A DNA stretch of 46,941 nucleotides from Dehalococcoidia bacterium (GTDB taxonomy: Bacteria; Chloroflexota; Dehalococcoidia; Dehalococcoidales; UBA1222), in contig WREQ01000006.1 of the NCBI GenBank assembly GCA_009779255.1, forward strand, positions 1 through 46,941, written 5' to 3'. A model generated the notes under the pieces. That model was given only the letters and a program-made list of their open reading frames with translations. It made no database searches and was not told the DNA's origin. Both the position numbers and the translations under genes were made by a program. Position 1 is the first letter of the stretch; each line of letters begins with the position of its first letter. Shown piece after piece: positions 31,577 through 40,906 of this stretch.

Positions 31577-32332
31577 TTACGCCTCATATCCGATGCGCCC
31601 GTCCGGCAGGTAGGTCATGCCCTGGGTGAATGCCAGGTAATGCGCCATGATTTCGGAGTCGTCGCCCCCGCCTCCCGCCTCTTTTGCCATTTTGACCACC
31701 TCTTCCCAGTCACCGATGGGACGATCGTGTCGTATGGGCGCGTGCTGTTGATACTCCTTGACATAATCAGAGGCGTCAATCAGCCACAGCGGCTTGCGTT
31801 TGCGCAGTTTGACCTTTACCAGGCGCCCGTCAGGGTGGCGCTCGATTGGCGTAGGCTTCTGTGTGACTTGCTCGTCGATGCCGATGTCGAACGCGCTGGC
31901 CAACGTCGGACATGACGGCAACGCCATCTCCCCGACCGGGAAGATAGTGGGAGCTGGATGGTACGAGATAACATATGGATGCACGCGGCAGGCCCAGCTG
32001 CGGGCGGGATGGATTGCGCAGCGGCTGCCAAAGAGGAATATGCAATCTTTGCGTTTCGAGCGGACGTTCCGCAAAAGCTGCTTCTTCTCTTCTGGAGTAA
32101 AATGGTCGCGTGCATATTCGAGTTGTATCCACCATTCCTCGGCGCTGAAAGGGTTGCCAGCACTCTGCAGCACTGGGAAAATGGCGTGAGCGCAGCAGTA
32201 GCCGTCGCTGCACTTGTTGCAGGTGTTCCAGAACGGCTCGTTCCGGTAAAGCAACTTCACCTCTCCGTCGAAGCGGCGGTAGAAGTCCTTGAGCCAGGCA
32301 ATGTTTTCCTGCATGATGGATGTCTCAGTCAT
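31577..32332 (-). CDS. YkgJ-family cysteine-cluster (zinc/iron-binding) protein
   Basis: This 251-aa protein belongs to the YkgJ/CxxCxxCC family. The first cysteine set is 'CNKCSDGYCC' (about residues 38-47). The second is 'CIFLFGSRCAIHPARSWACR', where metal-binding cysteines frame a His-Pro. The C-terminal ~110 residues are unlike the minimal family. The activity is unknown; family members probably coordinate zinc or an iron cluster. It is cytoplasmic, with no signal or membrane segment, and stands alone between the restriction-modification pair and the membrane pseudogene. Confidence 0.82.
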   Translation of the reverse strand: MTETSIMQENIAWLKDFYRRFDGEVKLLYRNEPFWNTCNKCSDGYCCAHAIFPVLQSAGNPFSAEEWWIQLEYARDHFTPEEKKQLLRNVRSKRKDCIFLFGSRCAIHPARSWACRVHPYVISYHPAPTIFPVGEMALPSCPTLASAFDIGIDEQVTQKPTPIERHPDGRLVKVKLRKRKPLWLIDASDYVKEYQQHAPIRHDRPIGDWEEVVKMAKEAGGGGDDSEIMAHYLAFTQGMTYLPDGRIGYEA

Positions 32333-32407
32333 AAAGTTTCACCAGACGCCGGTGTGGCGCATATACTCCGGTATATTTTCCAGTAAAACGGGCGGATGGT
32401 CAAATGG

Positions 32408-33097
32408 CTAAAATGGTAGTTTGGTTACCAGCCAGATGCCGACAAGCAGCTTAAGTATGTTGGCCACGAGTACGTAGGCAGCGGTAATCCAGCGGGAGTT
32501 CTCTTTTATCGCAAAAGGGAAGGCAATCATTTCTATGATAAACACAATCATCCCGCCGAAAATGACGGAGCTGGACAGGGAGCGTGGCTGGGTGGTGTGT
32601 ATTAGAATGGCGTTCAGGTAACACAGCGTGATGGCATTTACCATCAGGAAGACCAACCAGGAATGCCGCGAGCGGTAGCCGAAGAGAAATAAGACAGCGT
32701 CTTCAAGCAGTAATATGACGCCGATGCGCATCGCGGTCAGACCGATTTCACGGGACTGTAATTCGCCGGAGCTGATGGACTGGTGCTTAATGTCCAAAGT
32801 ATAAAGGTTGCTGGCGCTCTTCGGCGGAGGACCGGTAGAGACCTCGAAACTTTCTTCGCGGGTTGTTCTCTCAAGCGTGTAATTTTTGCCAGTGACGAGA
32901 ATACGGCTCTAGATGGTGAAGCAACTTTCGAAAATCCCGTCAGTGCGGGAAAAATTTATGCTTTCTGCCAGAAGGCTGATTTCGGGATCGGATGGTGCAT
33001 TCAGCACGATTACCAAGATGCCCGGCGGGATGGTTGCGTGGCATGCAGTCAGGAGAGCCGTCATCCCGATGAGTAGGCTGACCAGCGCCGGTCGCAA
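32408..33097 (-). pseudogene. Membrane lipoprotein-like gene interrupted by an in-frame amber codon
   Basis: Two ORFs of the track, 32909..33097 and 32408..32797, are in the same frame and joined without any other stop. The first opens with a signal peptide and lipobox ('MRPALVSLLIGMTALLTAC'), and the second has four membrane spans ('IGVILLLEDAVLFLFGY', 'FIIEMIAFPFAI'). Only TAG at 32909-32911 separates them, and the intervening codons read as ordinary protein ('SRILVTGKNYTLERTTREES'). The natural reading is one ~229-aa protein damaged by a nonsense mutation, though the 129-aa downstream part could be made from the TTG at 32797. Family not recognised. The TTG start lies 22 bp after mscL. Confidence 0.55.
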
Positions 33098-33118
33098 TAG
33101 CCGCCGGAGATATCCTGC

Positions 33119-33580
33119 CTATGTTAGCTCTCCCAGTTGGGTGGTGCAGGCAGGGCAGCGCGTGGCTTTCTCCGGAATTTTCGACAAACAGTACGGGCAG
33201 TCTTTGGTGGCTGGTGGTGGCGCTACCGGGGCTTGCTGTTGAGAGGCTTTCATAATGCGGTTGGCGCTCCTAACAATCAGGAACAGCACGAAGGCGATGA
33301 TAATGAAGTTGATGATGGTGTTGATGAATGCGCCGTAGGCGATGACGGCGGCGTCAGCCGCGCGGGCTTCTGACAGGGTCGCGTATTCGGTTGAGGTCAG
33401 GTTAATGAAGAGGTCAGAGAAGTTGACACCGCCTAGCAGGCGTCCGATTGGCGGCATCAGGATGTCGTTTACCATGGATGTGACGATGGCGCCGAAAGCC
33501 ACGCCGAAAATCACACCGACGGCCATATCTATCACATTGCCGCGCATGATAAATTGCTTGAATTCCGAGAAAGCCTTCAT
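33119..33580 (-). CDS. mscL: Large-conductance mechanosensitive channel MscL with C-terminal zinc ribbon
   Basis: This 153-aa channel opens under membrane tension to release solutes. The N-terminus 'FKQFIMRGNVIDMAVGVIFG' is the MscL signature, with two membrane helices (about 15-45 and 80-105). After the cytoplasmic helix and a Pro/Ala linker there is an added 'CPYCLSKIPEKATRCPAC' zinc-ribbon-like tail, absent from E. coli MscL. GGGAGGA precedes the ATG by 6 bp. Confidence 0.92.
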   Translation of the reverse strand: MKAFSEFKQFIMRGNVIDMAVGVIFGVAFGAIVTSMVNDILMPPIGRLLGGVNFSDLFINLTSTEYATLSEARAADAAVIAYGAFINTIINFIIIAFVLFLIVRSANRIMKASQQQAPVAPPPATKDCPYCLSKIPEKATRCPACTTQLGELT

Positions 33581-33651
33581 AGTTTCCTCCCGTCTTGGTG
33601 TCGTTGAGTGATTTGGCAGTGTCCGTCCGTTATTTTATTACTGCTGCGGCG

Positions 33652-34019
33652 CAAAAGCAACCAGATGTATGTGTCCAAAACATATTGGACTTAAGGGGAT
33701 CGTATTCTGGCATATTGAAGTAGCCTATGAGGGGCGGCACCTGTCTGCCATTTATGCGCACCGCATGGTGAGGACGAACGGTGTTGTAGAAGATAAGCCA
33801 ATCTGTAAGTTTGCGGTTGAACTCATCGAAGTCATCCAGCAGGGTGTCCGCATGCCATACGGCGAAGTCCTAAAGGCCTTCTTCCGGTAAAAGAACCTTC
33901 ATCCAGAAGTCGCAGACAGCCTGATTGGACAGATACTATGGGCTGGTAGTTGAAACATGCTTCATAACGCTGGAAGCATAACGCCTCAAGTTAATCAGCG
34001 TATAGGTCTGTTTCATCAT
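33652..34019 (-). pseudogene. Internally deleted IS481-like transposase
   Basis: The minus strand starts 'MMKQTYTLINLRRYASSVMK', resembling an N-terminal helix-turn-helix region, and soon meets stops. It then reads 'DTLLDDFDEFNRKLTDWLIF', 'YNTVRPHHAV' and 'LKSNMFWTHTSGC', the C-terminal end of an integrase-core transposase. The catalytic middle is missing. The same C-terminal segment appears at 10.4 kb. The element is dead; a short inverted repeat marks its 5' end. Confidence 0.75.
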
Positions 34020-34050
34020 CGGACTCCTATTCTCCCTTCAGGAGTCCGAT
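34018..34050. repeat. Inverted repeat at the edge of the decayed transposase
   Basis: ATCGGACTCCT (34018-34028) and AGGAGTCCGAT (34040-34050) are perfect 11-bp arms around an 11-nt loop. It overlaps the transposase ATG, so it may be the element's terminal hairpin or a translation-control structure. GGAGTCCGATAT also occurs at about 43361, next to the tRNA. Confidence 0.65.
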
Positions 34051-34224
34051 ATATGTTTGAACTTATACATTCCTCATAATAAGTTCAAAATGCATACTCC
34101 AAGCTGTTTTGTATGCGCCCACTGCTTTGTGATTCACTGCCAAACCAAGCAAAGCCAAACCATCTATGGATACAGATTTTAAACCTGCTTATACAGCATG
34201 GCACAAAATAAATGCGTGACTGTA

Positions 34225-34668
34225 TCAGGTCAGGTTTGTCATAGTGAAAACCATGGTAAAAAGGGCTACAGTTTCCATGATGCCGAGTATGGCGATGTAA
34301 AAACCTACGCCTTTGCCTGTATCGCTTAGCGAGTCACAAGCAGCGGCGCCTGCTTTGCCTTCTACTGCCGCGACTACAGCCATAACTAGCCCTGCGCCGA
34401 CTCCATAACCAAATAGTAAGCCGGCATTTTCCGGTGTTACTGTAACAGCTAATATTTGCTGCATAAGTATGAAGCCGTAGATAGTTAGTGTAAGAGGAAA
34501 ACCTACGAATGTGAGCATGAACATAGGCACTGGCTTATTGGCTCTGTAGCAGCGCTTGCTGCTGCCTATAGCAGCCGCTCCTGCAATACCCATACCTATG
34601 GCAGTTCCAACAGCAGAAAGACCAAGTACAAGTCCTGCGCCTAACGTTCCTAAAAATTGTGAATCCAT
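34225..34668 (-). CDS. atpK: V-type ATPase proteolipid subunit K
   Basis: This 147-aa membrane-ring subunit has four helices formed by two duplicated hairpins. The ion-carrying carboxylate is the Glu in 'AILGIMETVALFTMVF' of helix 4; the equivalent place in helix 2 ('FVGFPLTLTIYGFILMQQ') has none, so there is one binding site per subunit. In sodium-translocating enzymes helix 2 reads 'P-G-T-Q'; here it is 'P-L-T-L', so the Gln ligand is missing, which argues for protons, though weakly. It is the last gene of the operon. Confidence 0.9.
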   Translation of the reverse strand: MDSQFLGTLGAGLVLGLSAVGTAIGMGIAGAAAIGSSKRCYRANKPVPMFMLTFVGFPLTLTIYGFILMQQILAVTVTPENAGLLFGYGVGAGLVMAVVAAVEGKAGAAACDSLSDTGKGVGFYIAILGIMETVALFTMVFTMTNLT

Positions 34669-34696
34669 AGTGAACTCCTCCTCCTGTCAAATATTA

Positions 34697-36622
34697 TTAT
34701 TGCGATCGCCTGGCAAATGGTTTATATGCAAATCCTGACCATTCAAGCCCTACACGGCTTGAAAACTCCAATGTATTAAGCCGTACTCCGTGAACTAGAA
34801 ACGACATTGCGTTAAGCACCATATTAAAGCCGTGTCCGAACACGAACAGTAATACGCCAAAAACGAAAAATATTAAATTTCCCAGCATTGGTTCGGCAAA
34901 GCTATTGATTGTGCTGGCAATAGCCGCTCCGGCAATAGCCATGGCCCAAAGCCTTATATAGGACATGATATCTGAAAACGCGCCTGTTATCGTAAGTAGT
35001 AAGGATATGAAATTTGTGCAGCTTGAAGTTATGGATTTTAACAAGTTATTTTTATAATTTGCAAAGATAAACACCAATATGAAACCACCAGCCAGGAGTA
35101 AAAGTTGCCATGATTTTACTCCTTCAAATCCTGTGTTATATACCATCATTGAAAGGATGACAAAATACATTCCGACAAGCATAGCCAAATGTCCTAATTC
35201 CGCTAGGACTTTCAGTGATTTAATATTACGGAGCATTCGTTTTATGTGAGCTAGTCCAAGGTGTACCAAGGCAAGGCTGAAGCAGAATAATTTAAGGTTC
35301 GCTTCAACTGCTCCGGTATGGGCTTCGGCTGTAGCATGAGCTGTCGCAATCCCTGAGCTAATCCAGAGGTTGCTTTCGTTGTATGAGGTAATCCATCCGG
35401 ATTCACTGGAGGCATTGGTAATAAATGGGAGAGTTATATTTTGCAAAAACTGAGGTATTTTTGCGATATCAAGGCCAAACCATGCGCCGGTAAGAGCTCC
35501 CCAAATAAAACATGAAGTACTCATTAAAAAAAGGAATTTTGTAAAAAGAGGGATGCCTTTTTTTGCGCTTTTAGCCATGAAGATGAGTGAAATAAGTAGC
35601 AAAATAGCTCCATATGCGGCATCTCCGAAAATTATCCCAAAGAATATAGCAAGGAAAACGAGAAACCAGCTGGAAATGTCTGTCTCTCTATAACCTGGAG
35701 ATAAGTCAAGAAAATTCATAATAGGATATACAAGGCTTGTGAAGCGGTTGTTTTTTAATTTGGTAGGGACGTTAAAATCGTCCTCTGCTGGATCGGTGGC
35801 ACATAATGCCCAGCCATTTTCGCTGGCTGCTTGTTCAAGTAATCTCACATCGTGTGCCGGAACGTAACCTGAAAACCATGAAACAGATAAATCTGTCTCA
35901 TGGTTGGTTTTATTTTCGTCGATTAGTTCCATACTGGCACGTGCTGTTTCAAATTCAATGTCTGCCATCAAGTGTTTTTTTTCGTTTTCCAAACGCTTTC
36001 TCAGTGGCGAAAGAGAAGTTAATTCTGCCTCGATTTTAGCCAGTTCGCTTTTTCTGCGTGCATCCCTTGCATGAACTACGGAAAGAGGCTGATCCGGCAT
36101 CGTCCAATGGTCTTCGTTTGGAATTTTTTCGAAAGCTGCTATACGAACGCATTTCTGCCGATTGTCCTTAGCAAGAACGACAAATGGTATGTTACCAAAG
36201 TTGTCTTTGTATGTATCAAAGCTAATTTCATATAGGTATATATTTACTCCGTGATCCGCAAGATATTGGATATCTTGCGGATCAAATTCGCCCCATCTGC
36301 CAAAGCGGGCTTTTTCGCTATGATTATTAAGCATATAGGCTTGCAGTTTTTTGCGGCGCTCAGAAAGTGCTATGACATGGCTTGCAATATCTCCCTCAAA
36401 ACACGGAGGCTCTGCTTTTGCCGTTTTTTTGTTGTGGAAACTGTAAAGCACTCCCCAAGCATTTTCAATCTGCGCATAGCGGTTTGTGAGCTTTGTCAGA
36501 GCTTGCGAAGAAACAGATTTCTTTTCTAGGTGAATGACACCCAAATCTCTGACCTGTTCTAAAGCCTCCTGTTTATTTTTATCCATCACGAGGAGAAACA
36601 CTTTTTTCATTGGTGTGATCAT
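34697..36622 (-). CDS. atpI: V-type ATPase membrane stator subunit I
   Basis: This 641-aa subunit corresponds to the a-subunit that forms the ion half-channels. Residues 1-~300 are cytoplasmic with coiled-coil character ('ELAKIEAELTSLSPLRKRLE'), after the family opening 'MKKVFLLVMDKNKQEALEQV'. The C-terminal half has about seven membrane spans ('WFLVFLAIFFGIIFGDAAYG', 'FSDIMSYIRLWAMAIAGAAI'). The Arg in 'YIRLWAMAIAG' is the expected channel arginine. It overlaps the stop of subunit D by 1 bp (TGATG). Confidence 0.92.
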   Translation of the reverse strand: MITPMKKVFLLVMDKNKQEALEQVRDLGVIHLEKKSVSSQALTKLTNRYAQIENAWGVLYSFHNKKTAKAEPPCFEGDIASHVIALSERRKKLQAYMLNNHSEKARFGRWGEFDPQDIQYLADHGVNIYLYEISFDTYKDNFGNIPFVVLAKDNRQKCVRIAAFEKIPNEDHWTMPDQPLSVVHARDARRKSELAKIEAELTSLSPLRKRLENEKKHLMADIEFETARASMELIDENKTNHETDLSVSWFSGYVPAHDVRLLEQAASENGWALCATDPAEDDFNVPTKLKNNRFTSLVYPIMNFLDLSPGYRETDISSWFLVFLAIFFGIIFGDAAYGAILLLISLIFMAKSAKKGIPLFTKFLFLMSTSCFIWGALTGAWFGLDIAKIPQFLQNITLPFITNASSESGWITSYNESNLWISSGIATAHATAEAHTGAVEANLKLFCFSLALVHLGLAHIKRMLRNIKSLKVLAELGHLAMLVGMYFVILSMMVYNTGFEGVKSWQLLLLAGGFILVFIFANYKNNLLKSITSSCTNFISLLLTITGAFSDIMSYIRLWAMAIAGAAIASTINSFAEPMLGNLIFFVFGVLLFVFGHGFNMVLNAMSFLVHGVRLNTLEFSSRVGLEWSGFAYKPFARRSQ

Positions 36623-37218
36623 CAGCGCTTCTCCATTTTATGTTTGGCAATCTTGCCTCGCACTATCGCCGTAGTCTGCTGATCACCAAGATAAACTGAG
36701 ATTTTTTTAATGTTTGCCTCAGCTTCCGGAATTTTTATGTTTTCAAAGAGATTTACTCGCTGGCTGGTAATCTGCAGCTCTTTCCTGAGACGTTGTTGTT
36801 GTTCTTCTGCACATTGCAGTTCTAGTCTCAAAGAAAGTGTTTTTTTCATATTATCTACTGCGAGATCCAGCCATAATGGTTTTTCCACAAGATCGTACGG
36901 AACTGTTTCAAATTCAACTGTTTTAAAAATCGGGATGGCAACTCCGGCAATATTGCCTTCTATGGTTATTAATTTGGTAATTCGTAGTACGTCTGGCGTA
37001 AAAACCCCTTCTTCGGCAAATACAGCGACCCAACTGCTGAAACCTTTGTCCACTTGGTCTTTTTGCCGGCGCAATTCATTTACTCGTATATCCACCCCGT
37101 GAATCTCAGCTTGGAGTTGTTGTTTTTTTAGCGTAAGCATAGGCAGGTAGCGGTGAAATCGCTTTAAATTATCTTTCTGCTTTTTCCGCTCATTTTTGGT
37201 GAGATTTAGCTTCGCCAT
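36622..37218 (-). CDS. atpD: V-type ATPase central-stalk subunit D
   Basis: This 198-aa coiled-coil protein forms the rotating shaft. It starts 'MAKLNLTKNERKKQKDNLKR', has a long helix to about residue 65, a central region and a second C-terminal helix ('RVNLFENIKIPEAEANIKKI'). Size and charge are typical. The central-stalk partner F is not encoded in this operon. It lies between B (6 bp upstream) and I. Confidence 0.88.
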   Translation of the reverse strand: MAKLNLTKNERKKQKDNLKRFHRYLPMLTLKKQQLQAEIHGVDIRVNELRRQKDQVDKGFSSWVAVFAEEGVFTPDVLRITKLITIEGNIAGVAIPIFKTVEFETVPYDLVEKPLWLDLAVDNMKKTLSLRLELQCAEEQQQRLRKELQITSQRVNLFENIKIPEAEANIKKISVYLGDQQTTAIVRGKIAKHKMEKR

Positions 37219-37224
37219 ATGTTT

Positions 37225-38529
37225 TTACGAGTCCTTATTTTGCGGCCAGAATTCATTAATCAGTTCTGACCGAAGGCCAGTTTCATCACTTGTGAAACTA
37301 TTTGCTAAGATTTCCCATCCCAAATCAAGGGCTTTCTCCAACGGAATATTCCTTGATAAATCCATCATCTCCTGCTCAAAACATTCGCCATAACTTAGTA
37401 GTTTGTTGTCCCATGCGCTCATGTTAAAGCCCATGGATTTTTTTTCCAGAGTATCTTTGTAGGCTGCATAAAGTTTTATCATGCAATCCATCAAAGCTCT
37501 GTGATCTTTGCGGGTTTTGGCGTTTACTTGCTGCTTGAGTCGTGACAGCGATCCAAAGGGTTCAATATGCCCGCCGCGAAGGTAGTATTGGCCTTCTGTG
37601 ATATACCCTGTATTGTCTGGCACTGGATGTGTAATATCATCGCCAGGCATGGTGGTTACTCCTAGGATAGTAATGGAACCCGCCGTGTCAAAATCGACAG
37701 CTTTTTCGTAGCGGGATGCAAGCTGGCTGTAGAGGTCTCCAGGGTAACCCCTGTTGCTGGGGACTTGATCCTGGGATATGGCGATTTCTTTCATGGCATC
37801 TGCAAAACTGGTCATGTCAGTCAGAAGTACCAACACATCTTTATCTTGGAGGGCAAATTGTTCGGCTACTGCTAATGACATGTCTGGAATCATAAGGCAT
37901 TCCACGGTAGGGTCAGCTGCGGTATGTATGAACATAACTGTCTTGGAAAATGAGCCGCCCCGCTCAAAAGTTTCCTTAAAGAAAAGATAATCATCAAATT
38001 TTAGCCCCATACCGCCGAGAATAATTACATCGGCGTTGGCTTGCATGGCAATCCGTGCTAAAAGCTGATTGTAAGGTTCGCCTGAGATGGAAAAAATGGG
38101 CAGTTTTTGTGAAACCACTAGGGTATTGAACAAGTCAATCATAGGAATGCCCGTTCGTATCATCTCTCTCGGTATGATGCGATGGCTTGGGTTAACAGAA
38201 GGTCCTCCTATAGGAATGAGGTCTTCTGCCAGAGACGGACCGTTGTCACGTGGAGAACCGGAACCGTCAAAGACTCTGCCCAGAATATTTTCAGAAAAAG
38301 AAATTTCCATGGGATGGCCGAGGAATATAACAGTGGCTTTGGTAGAAATGCCGCGGCCCCCGGCAAAAACCTGAAGAGACACCAAGTCTCCTGACAATCC
38401 TATTACTTCTGCCAAGGATGTGCCAAACCGAGTTTCAACTTTTGCCAGTTCTCCGTAGCGCACACCTTCTGCACGGACGGTAATAACATTGCCAACTATT
38501 GATTCAATCTTGCAGTAAACCTTTTTCAT
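37225..38529 (-). CDS. atpB: V-type ATPase non-catalytic subunit B
   Basis: This 434-aa subunit is the non-catalytic nucleotide-site partner of A. It has the beta-barrel start ('[19 protein letters not shown]'), no Walker A P-loop ('[20 protein letters not shown]' at that position) and the conserved '[20 protein letters not shown]' and '[18 protein letters not shown]'. AAGGATG lies just before the ATG. It is slightly shorter than archaeal B subunits and like the chlamydial/spirochaetal form. Confidence 0.93.
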   Translation of the reverse strand: MKKVYCKIESIVGNVITVRAEGVRYGELAKVETRFGTSLAEVIGLSGDLVSLQVFAGGRGISTKATVIFLGHPMEISFSENILGRVFDGSGSPRDNGPSLAEDLIPIGGPSVNPSHRIIPREMIRTGIPMIDLFNTLVVSQKLPIFSISGEPYNQLLARIAMQANADVIILGGMGLKFDDYLFFKETFERGGSFSKTVMFIHTAADPTVECLMIPDMSLAVAEQFALQDKDVLVLLTDMTSFADAMKEIAISQDQVPSNRGYPGDLYSQLASRYEKAVDFDTAGSITILGVTTMPGDDITHPVPDNTGYITEGQYYLRGGHIEPFGSLSRLKQQVNAKTRKDHRALMDCMIKLYAAYKDTLEKKSMGFNMSAWDNKLLSYGECFEQEMMDLSRNIPLEKALDLGWEILANSFTSDETGLRSELINEFWPQNKDS

Positions 38530-38556
38530 TAAAACATCCTTTTTTATAAAAAGAAA

Positions 38557-40320
38557 TCAACTGGCAATGTGCGCTTCTGCGATCTGATCCAAACCGTTTG
38601 ACGTTTCTTTTATCATGCCGAGAATTTCGCTCTCAATAGCTTTGAACTCATCACTTTGCCAAGGCGCATAGTTATAATCAATAAACTTCTGGCGTAATCT
38701 GTTAAACCAAATGCGGGCGGCGTCTTTGTCTGCAAAGTTGAAAATACTTCCCAGAATCAGGAGGATATTGTTAAAAACATGCTTTTGTCGTTCTGGGCTT
38801 GTAGCTTTGTCTACCTTGTCAAAAGAATTTTGCTGTAAATATACCGCATCAAGGAACGTGCTTTTTAGATAGCGGATATAATCTTCCAGGCTTGTCCCTT
38901 CTTCTCCGACGACTTTCATCATTTGTTCCACATCGGATCCTTGAATGAGAAGTTGCATAGCATAGCCCACTTTTTCTTCCGGAATGATTCCTTTGTATTT
39001 TGACCATGAATCCATGGGATGGATGGCCGGATACTTATGAGCGTCTGAGCGTTCGCGGGAAAGGCCGTGGAAAGCACCTACCACTTTAAGAGTTGCCTGT
39101 GTTACCGGTTCTTCAAAGTTGCCTCCGGCAGGGCTTACAGTACCTCCTACTGTTATTGATCCGATACTTCCATCCCTATTGCGCACGAGCCCTGCTCTTT
39201 CGTAGAATCCTGCAATTGTAGATTCTAAATAAGCCGGGAATGCTTCTTCTCCTGGTATTTCCTCTAAGCGGCCAGATGTTTCACGCAACGCTTGAGCCCA
39301 GCGGCTGGTGGAATCGGCTAGGAGGAGTACATGGAGCCCCATCTGACGGTAATATTCGGATATGGTTATTGCTGTATACAATGACGCTTCCCGTGATGCC
39401 ACAGGCATAGAAGATGTATTGCAAATTATGACAGTCCGTTCCATCAGAGGTTTAGCTGTTCGGGGGTCTGTGAGTTTGGGGAATTCATGAATTACTTCAA
39501 CCACCTCACCTGCCCGTTCGCCGCAGGCGGCAATAACTACGATGTCAACATCTGCATTTTGACTGGTGGTTTGCTGCAGTACTGTTTTCCCTGCGCCGAA
39601 CGGGCCTGGTACGCAATAGGTGCCGCCTTTGGCTACCGGGAAAAAAGTATCAATGAGTCTGAATTGGGTTACCAGCGGTTCGTTTGGGCGGTAACGTTCC
39701 TCATAACAAGTGATCGCTCGTTTTATGGGCCAATAAAATGAAAGATGGATGTTATAATCTTCACCTGCATCGTCTGTCAGGACGGCAATTACTTCCTTAG
39801 TGGTATAATGCCCCGCAGGCATTATTGATTTTACCGTGTAGGTGCTGCTCAGGTTAAACGGCACCATGATTTTGTGAGTAAAACTCAATTCCGGCACAGT
39901 GCCGATAGTATCTGCACAACTGACTACGGCGCCCTGTTCTACAGCAGGAGTAAAAGCCCAATCTTTATCTTTTGGAAGCGGGTCCAAGTATACTCCGCGT
40001 TCAAGAAAATAGCCGCACTTTTTCGCCAGCTGCGGAAGCGGATTCTGAAGCCCGTCATATATTTGGGTAAGCAGTCCAGGCCCGAGTTCTACGGCAAGCA
40101 TGTCTCCTGAGAATTCGACGTCATCATTTACTTTAATTCCTTTGGTCATCTCAAAAACTTGCAAAGAACAAAGATTTCCTTTTATGCGTATAACTTCACT
40201 CTTAAGTTTTCTTCCATCAGTTTCAATGAATGCTACCTCATTCATCATAACAGGCCCGTCAAAATGGACCGTTATCATATTGCCGTTTACTGCGAAGACT
40301 TTTCCCTTAGTTCCGTTCAT
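38557..40320 (-). CDS. atpA: V-type ATPase catalytic subunit A
   Basis: This 587-aa subunit hydrolyses or makes ATP. Walker A is 'GPFGAGKTVLQQ', followed by 'AACGERAGEVVEVIHEFPKL' and Walker B 'GLHVLLLADSTSRWAQALRE'. 'GRLEEIPGEEAFPAYL' is the family signature. It keeps the A-type non-homologous bulge region ('MVPFNLSSTYTVKSIMPAGH'). Length matches spirochaetal A subunits. Confidence 0.95.
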   Translation of the reverse strand: MNGTKGKVFAVNGNMITVHFDGPVMMNEVAFIETDGRKLKSEVIRIKGNLCSLQVFEMTKGIKVNDDVEFSGDMLAVELGPGLLTQIYDGLQNPLPQLAKKCGYFLERGVYLDPLPKDKDWAFTPAVEQGAVVSCADTIGTVPELSFTHKIMVPFNLSSTYTVKSIMPAGHYTTKEVIAVLTDDAGEDYNIHLSFYWPIKRAITCYEERYRPNEPLVTQFRLIDTFFPVAKGGTYCVPGPFGAGKTVLQQTTSQNADVDIVVIAACGERAGEVVEVIHEFPKLTDPRTAKPLMERTVIICNTSSMPVASREASLYTAITISEYYRQMGLHVLLLADSTSRWAQALRETSGRLEEIPGEEAFPAYLESTIAGFYERAGLVRNRDGSIGSITVGGTVSPAGGNFEEPVTQATLKVVGAFHGLSRERSDAHKYPAIHPMDSWSKYKGIIPEEKVGYAMQLLIQGSDVEQMMKVVGEEGTSLEDYIRYLKSTFLDAVYLQQNSFDKVDKATSPERQKHVFNNILLILGSIFNFADKDAARIWFNRLRQKFIDYNYAPWQSDEFKAIESEILGMIKETSNGLDQIAEAHIAS

Positions 40321-40340
40321 TATCCTAGCCTCGTTGCTTT

Positions 40341-40904
40341 TTAGAGCTTGGCGTTATATTCATCCAGTATTGCATTATAGCATTTTTGGTACTGCTCTAA
40401 GCCCTTTTTAGTGTCAAAAACTTGTTTGCGTTCTAACAGCTGAAGCTTTAACACGTGGTCGAAAATAACGTTTACACCAAACATATCATCTAATCTTAGC
40501 ATTGCATCCAAAAAATTCCAGCGTGATTTGTCTATATATAGCATGGCTTGGAGAGGATCATCAATTTCAATGGCAGTTTTTGCGACGGTTGCGACATAAG
40601 CTGCTTCCTGAGGAGGCTCTGCCGGAGCCTGGAATTTTAACCTTGCTGCTCTGAGATAGGCGAGATTCAAAACCAGAGTGCGTTCTTGTAACAAAAATAG
40701 ATCGACATAGTCTGAACCAGTAGGTTCCAGCGTTTCGACTGCCAATTTAGAATTATAGCTGCAATACGGTATAAGAGCGGCATCCTTCGGATCCAGCAAG
40801 GAATAACATTCCTCCTGAAATTCTACAGAACTTTTCGGCGGTTTGTCGCCATAGTTGACAAATGGCAACGTTGAGGCAAAATAGTAGTATTTTGGCGATG
40901 CCAA
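40341..40904 (-). CDS. DUF2764 protein, V-ATPase-associated
   Basis: This 187-aa protein begins 'MASPKYYYFASTLPFVNYGD', the pattern of DUF2764, which sits between subunits E and A in the V-ATPase operons of chlamydiae, spirochaetes and Bacteroidetes. It is soluble and helical. Subunit C is missing from these operons, so DUF2764 has been suspected to fill part of that role; this is inference. It lies 2 bp after subunit E. Confidence 0.8.
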   Translation of the reverse strand: MASPKYYYFASTLPFVNYGDKPPKSSVEFQEECYSLLDPKDAALIPYCSYNSKLAVETLEPTGSDYVDLFLLQERTLVLNLAYLRAARLKFQAPAEPPQEAAYVATVAKTAIEIDDPLQAMLYIDKSRWNFLDAMLRLDDMFGVNVIFDHVLKLQLLERKQVFDTKKGLEQYQKCYNAILDEYNAKL

Positions 40905-40906
40905 AG

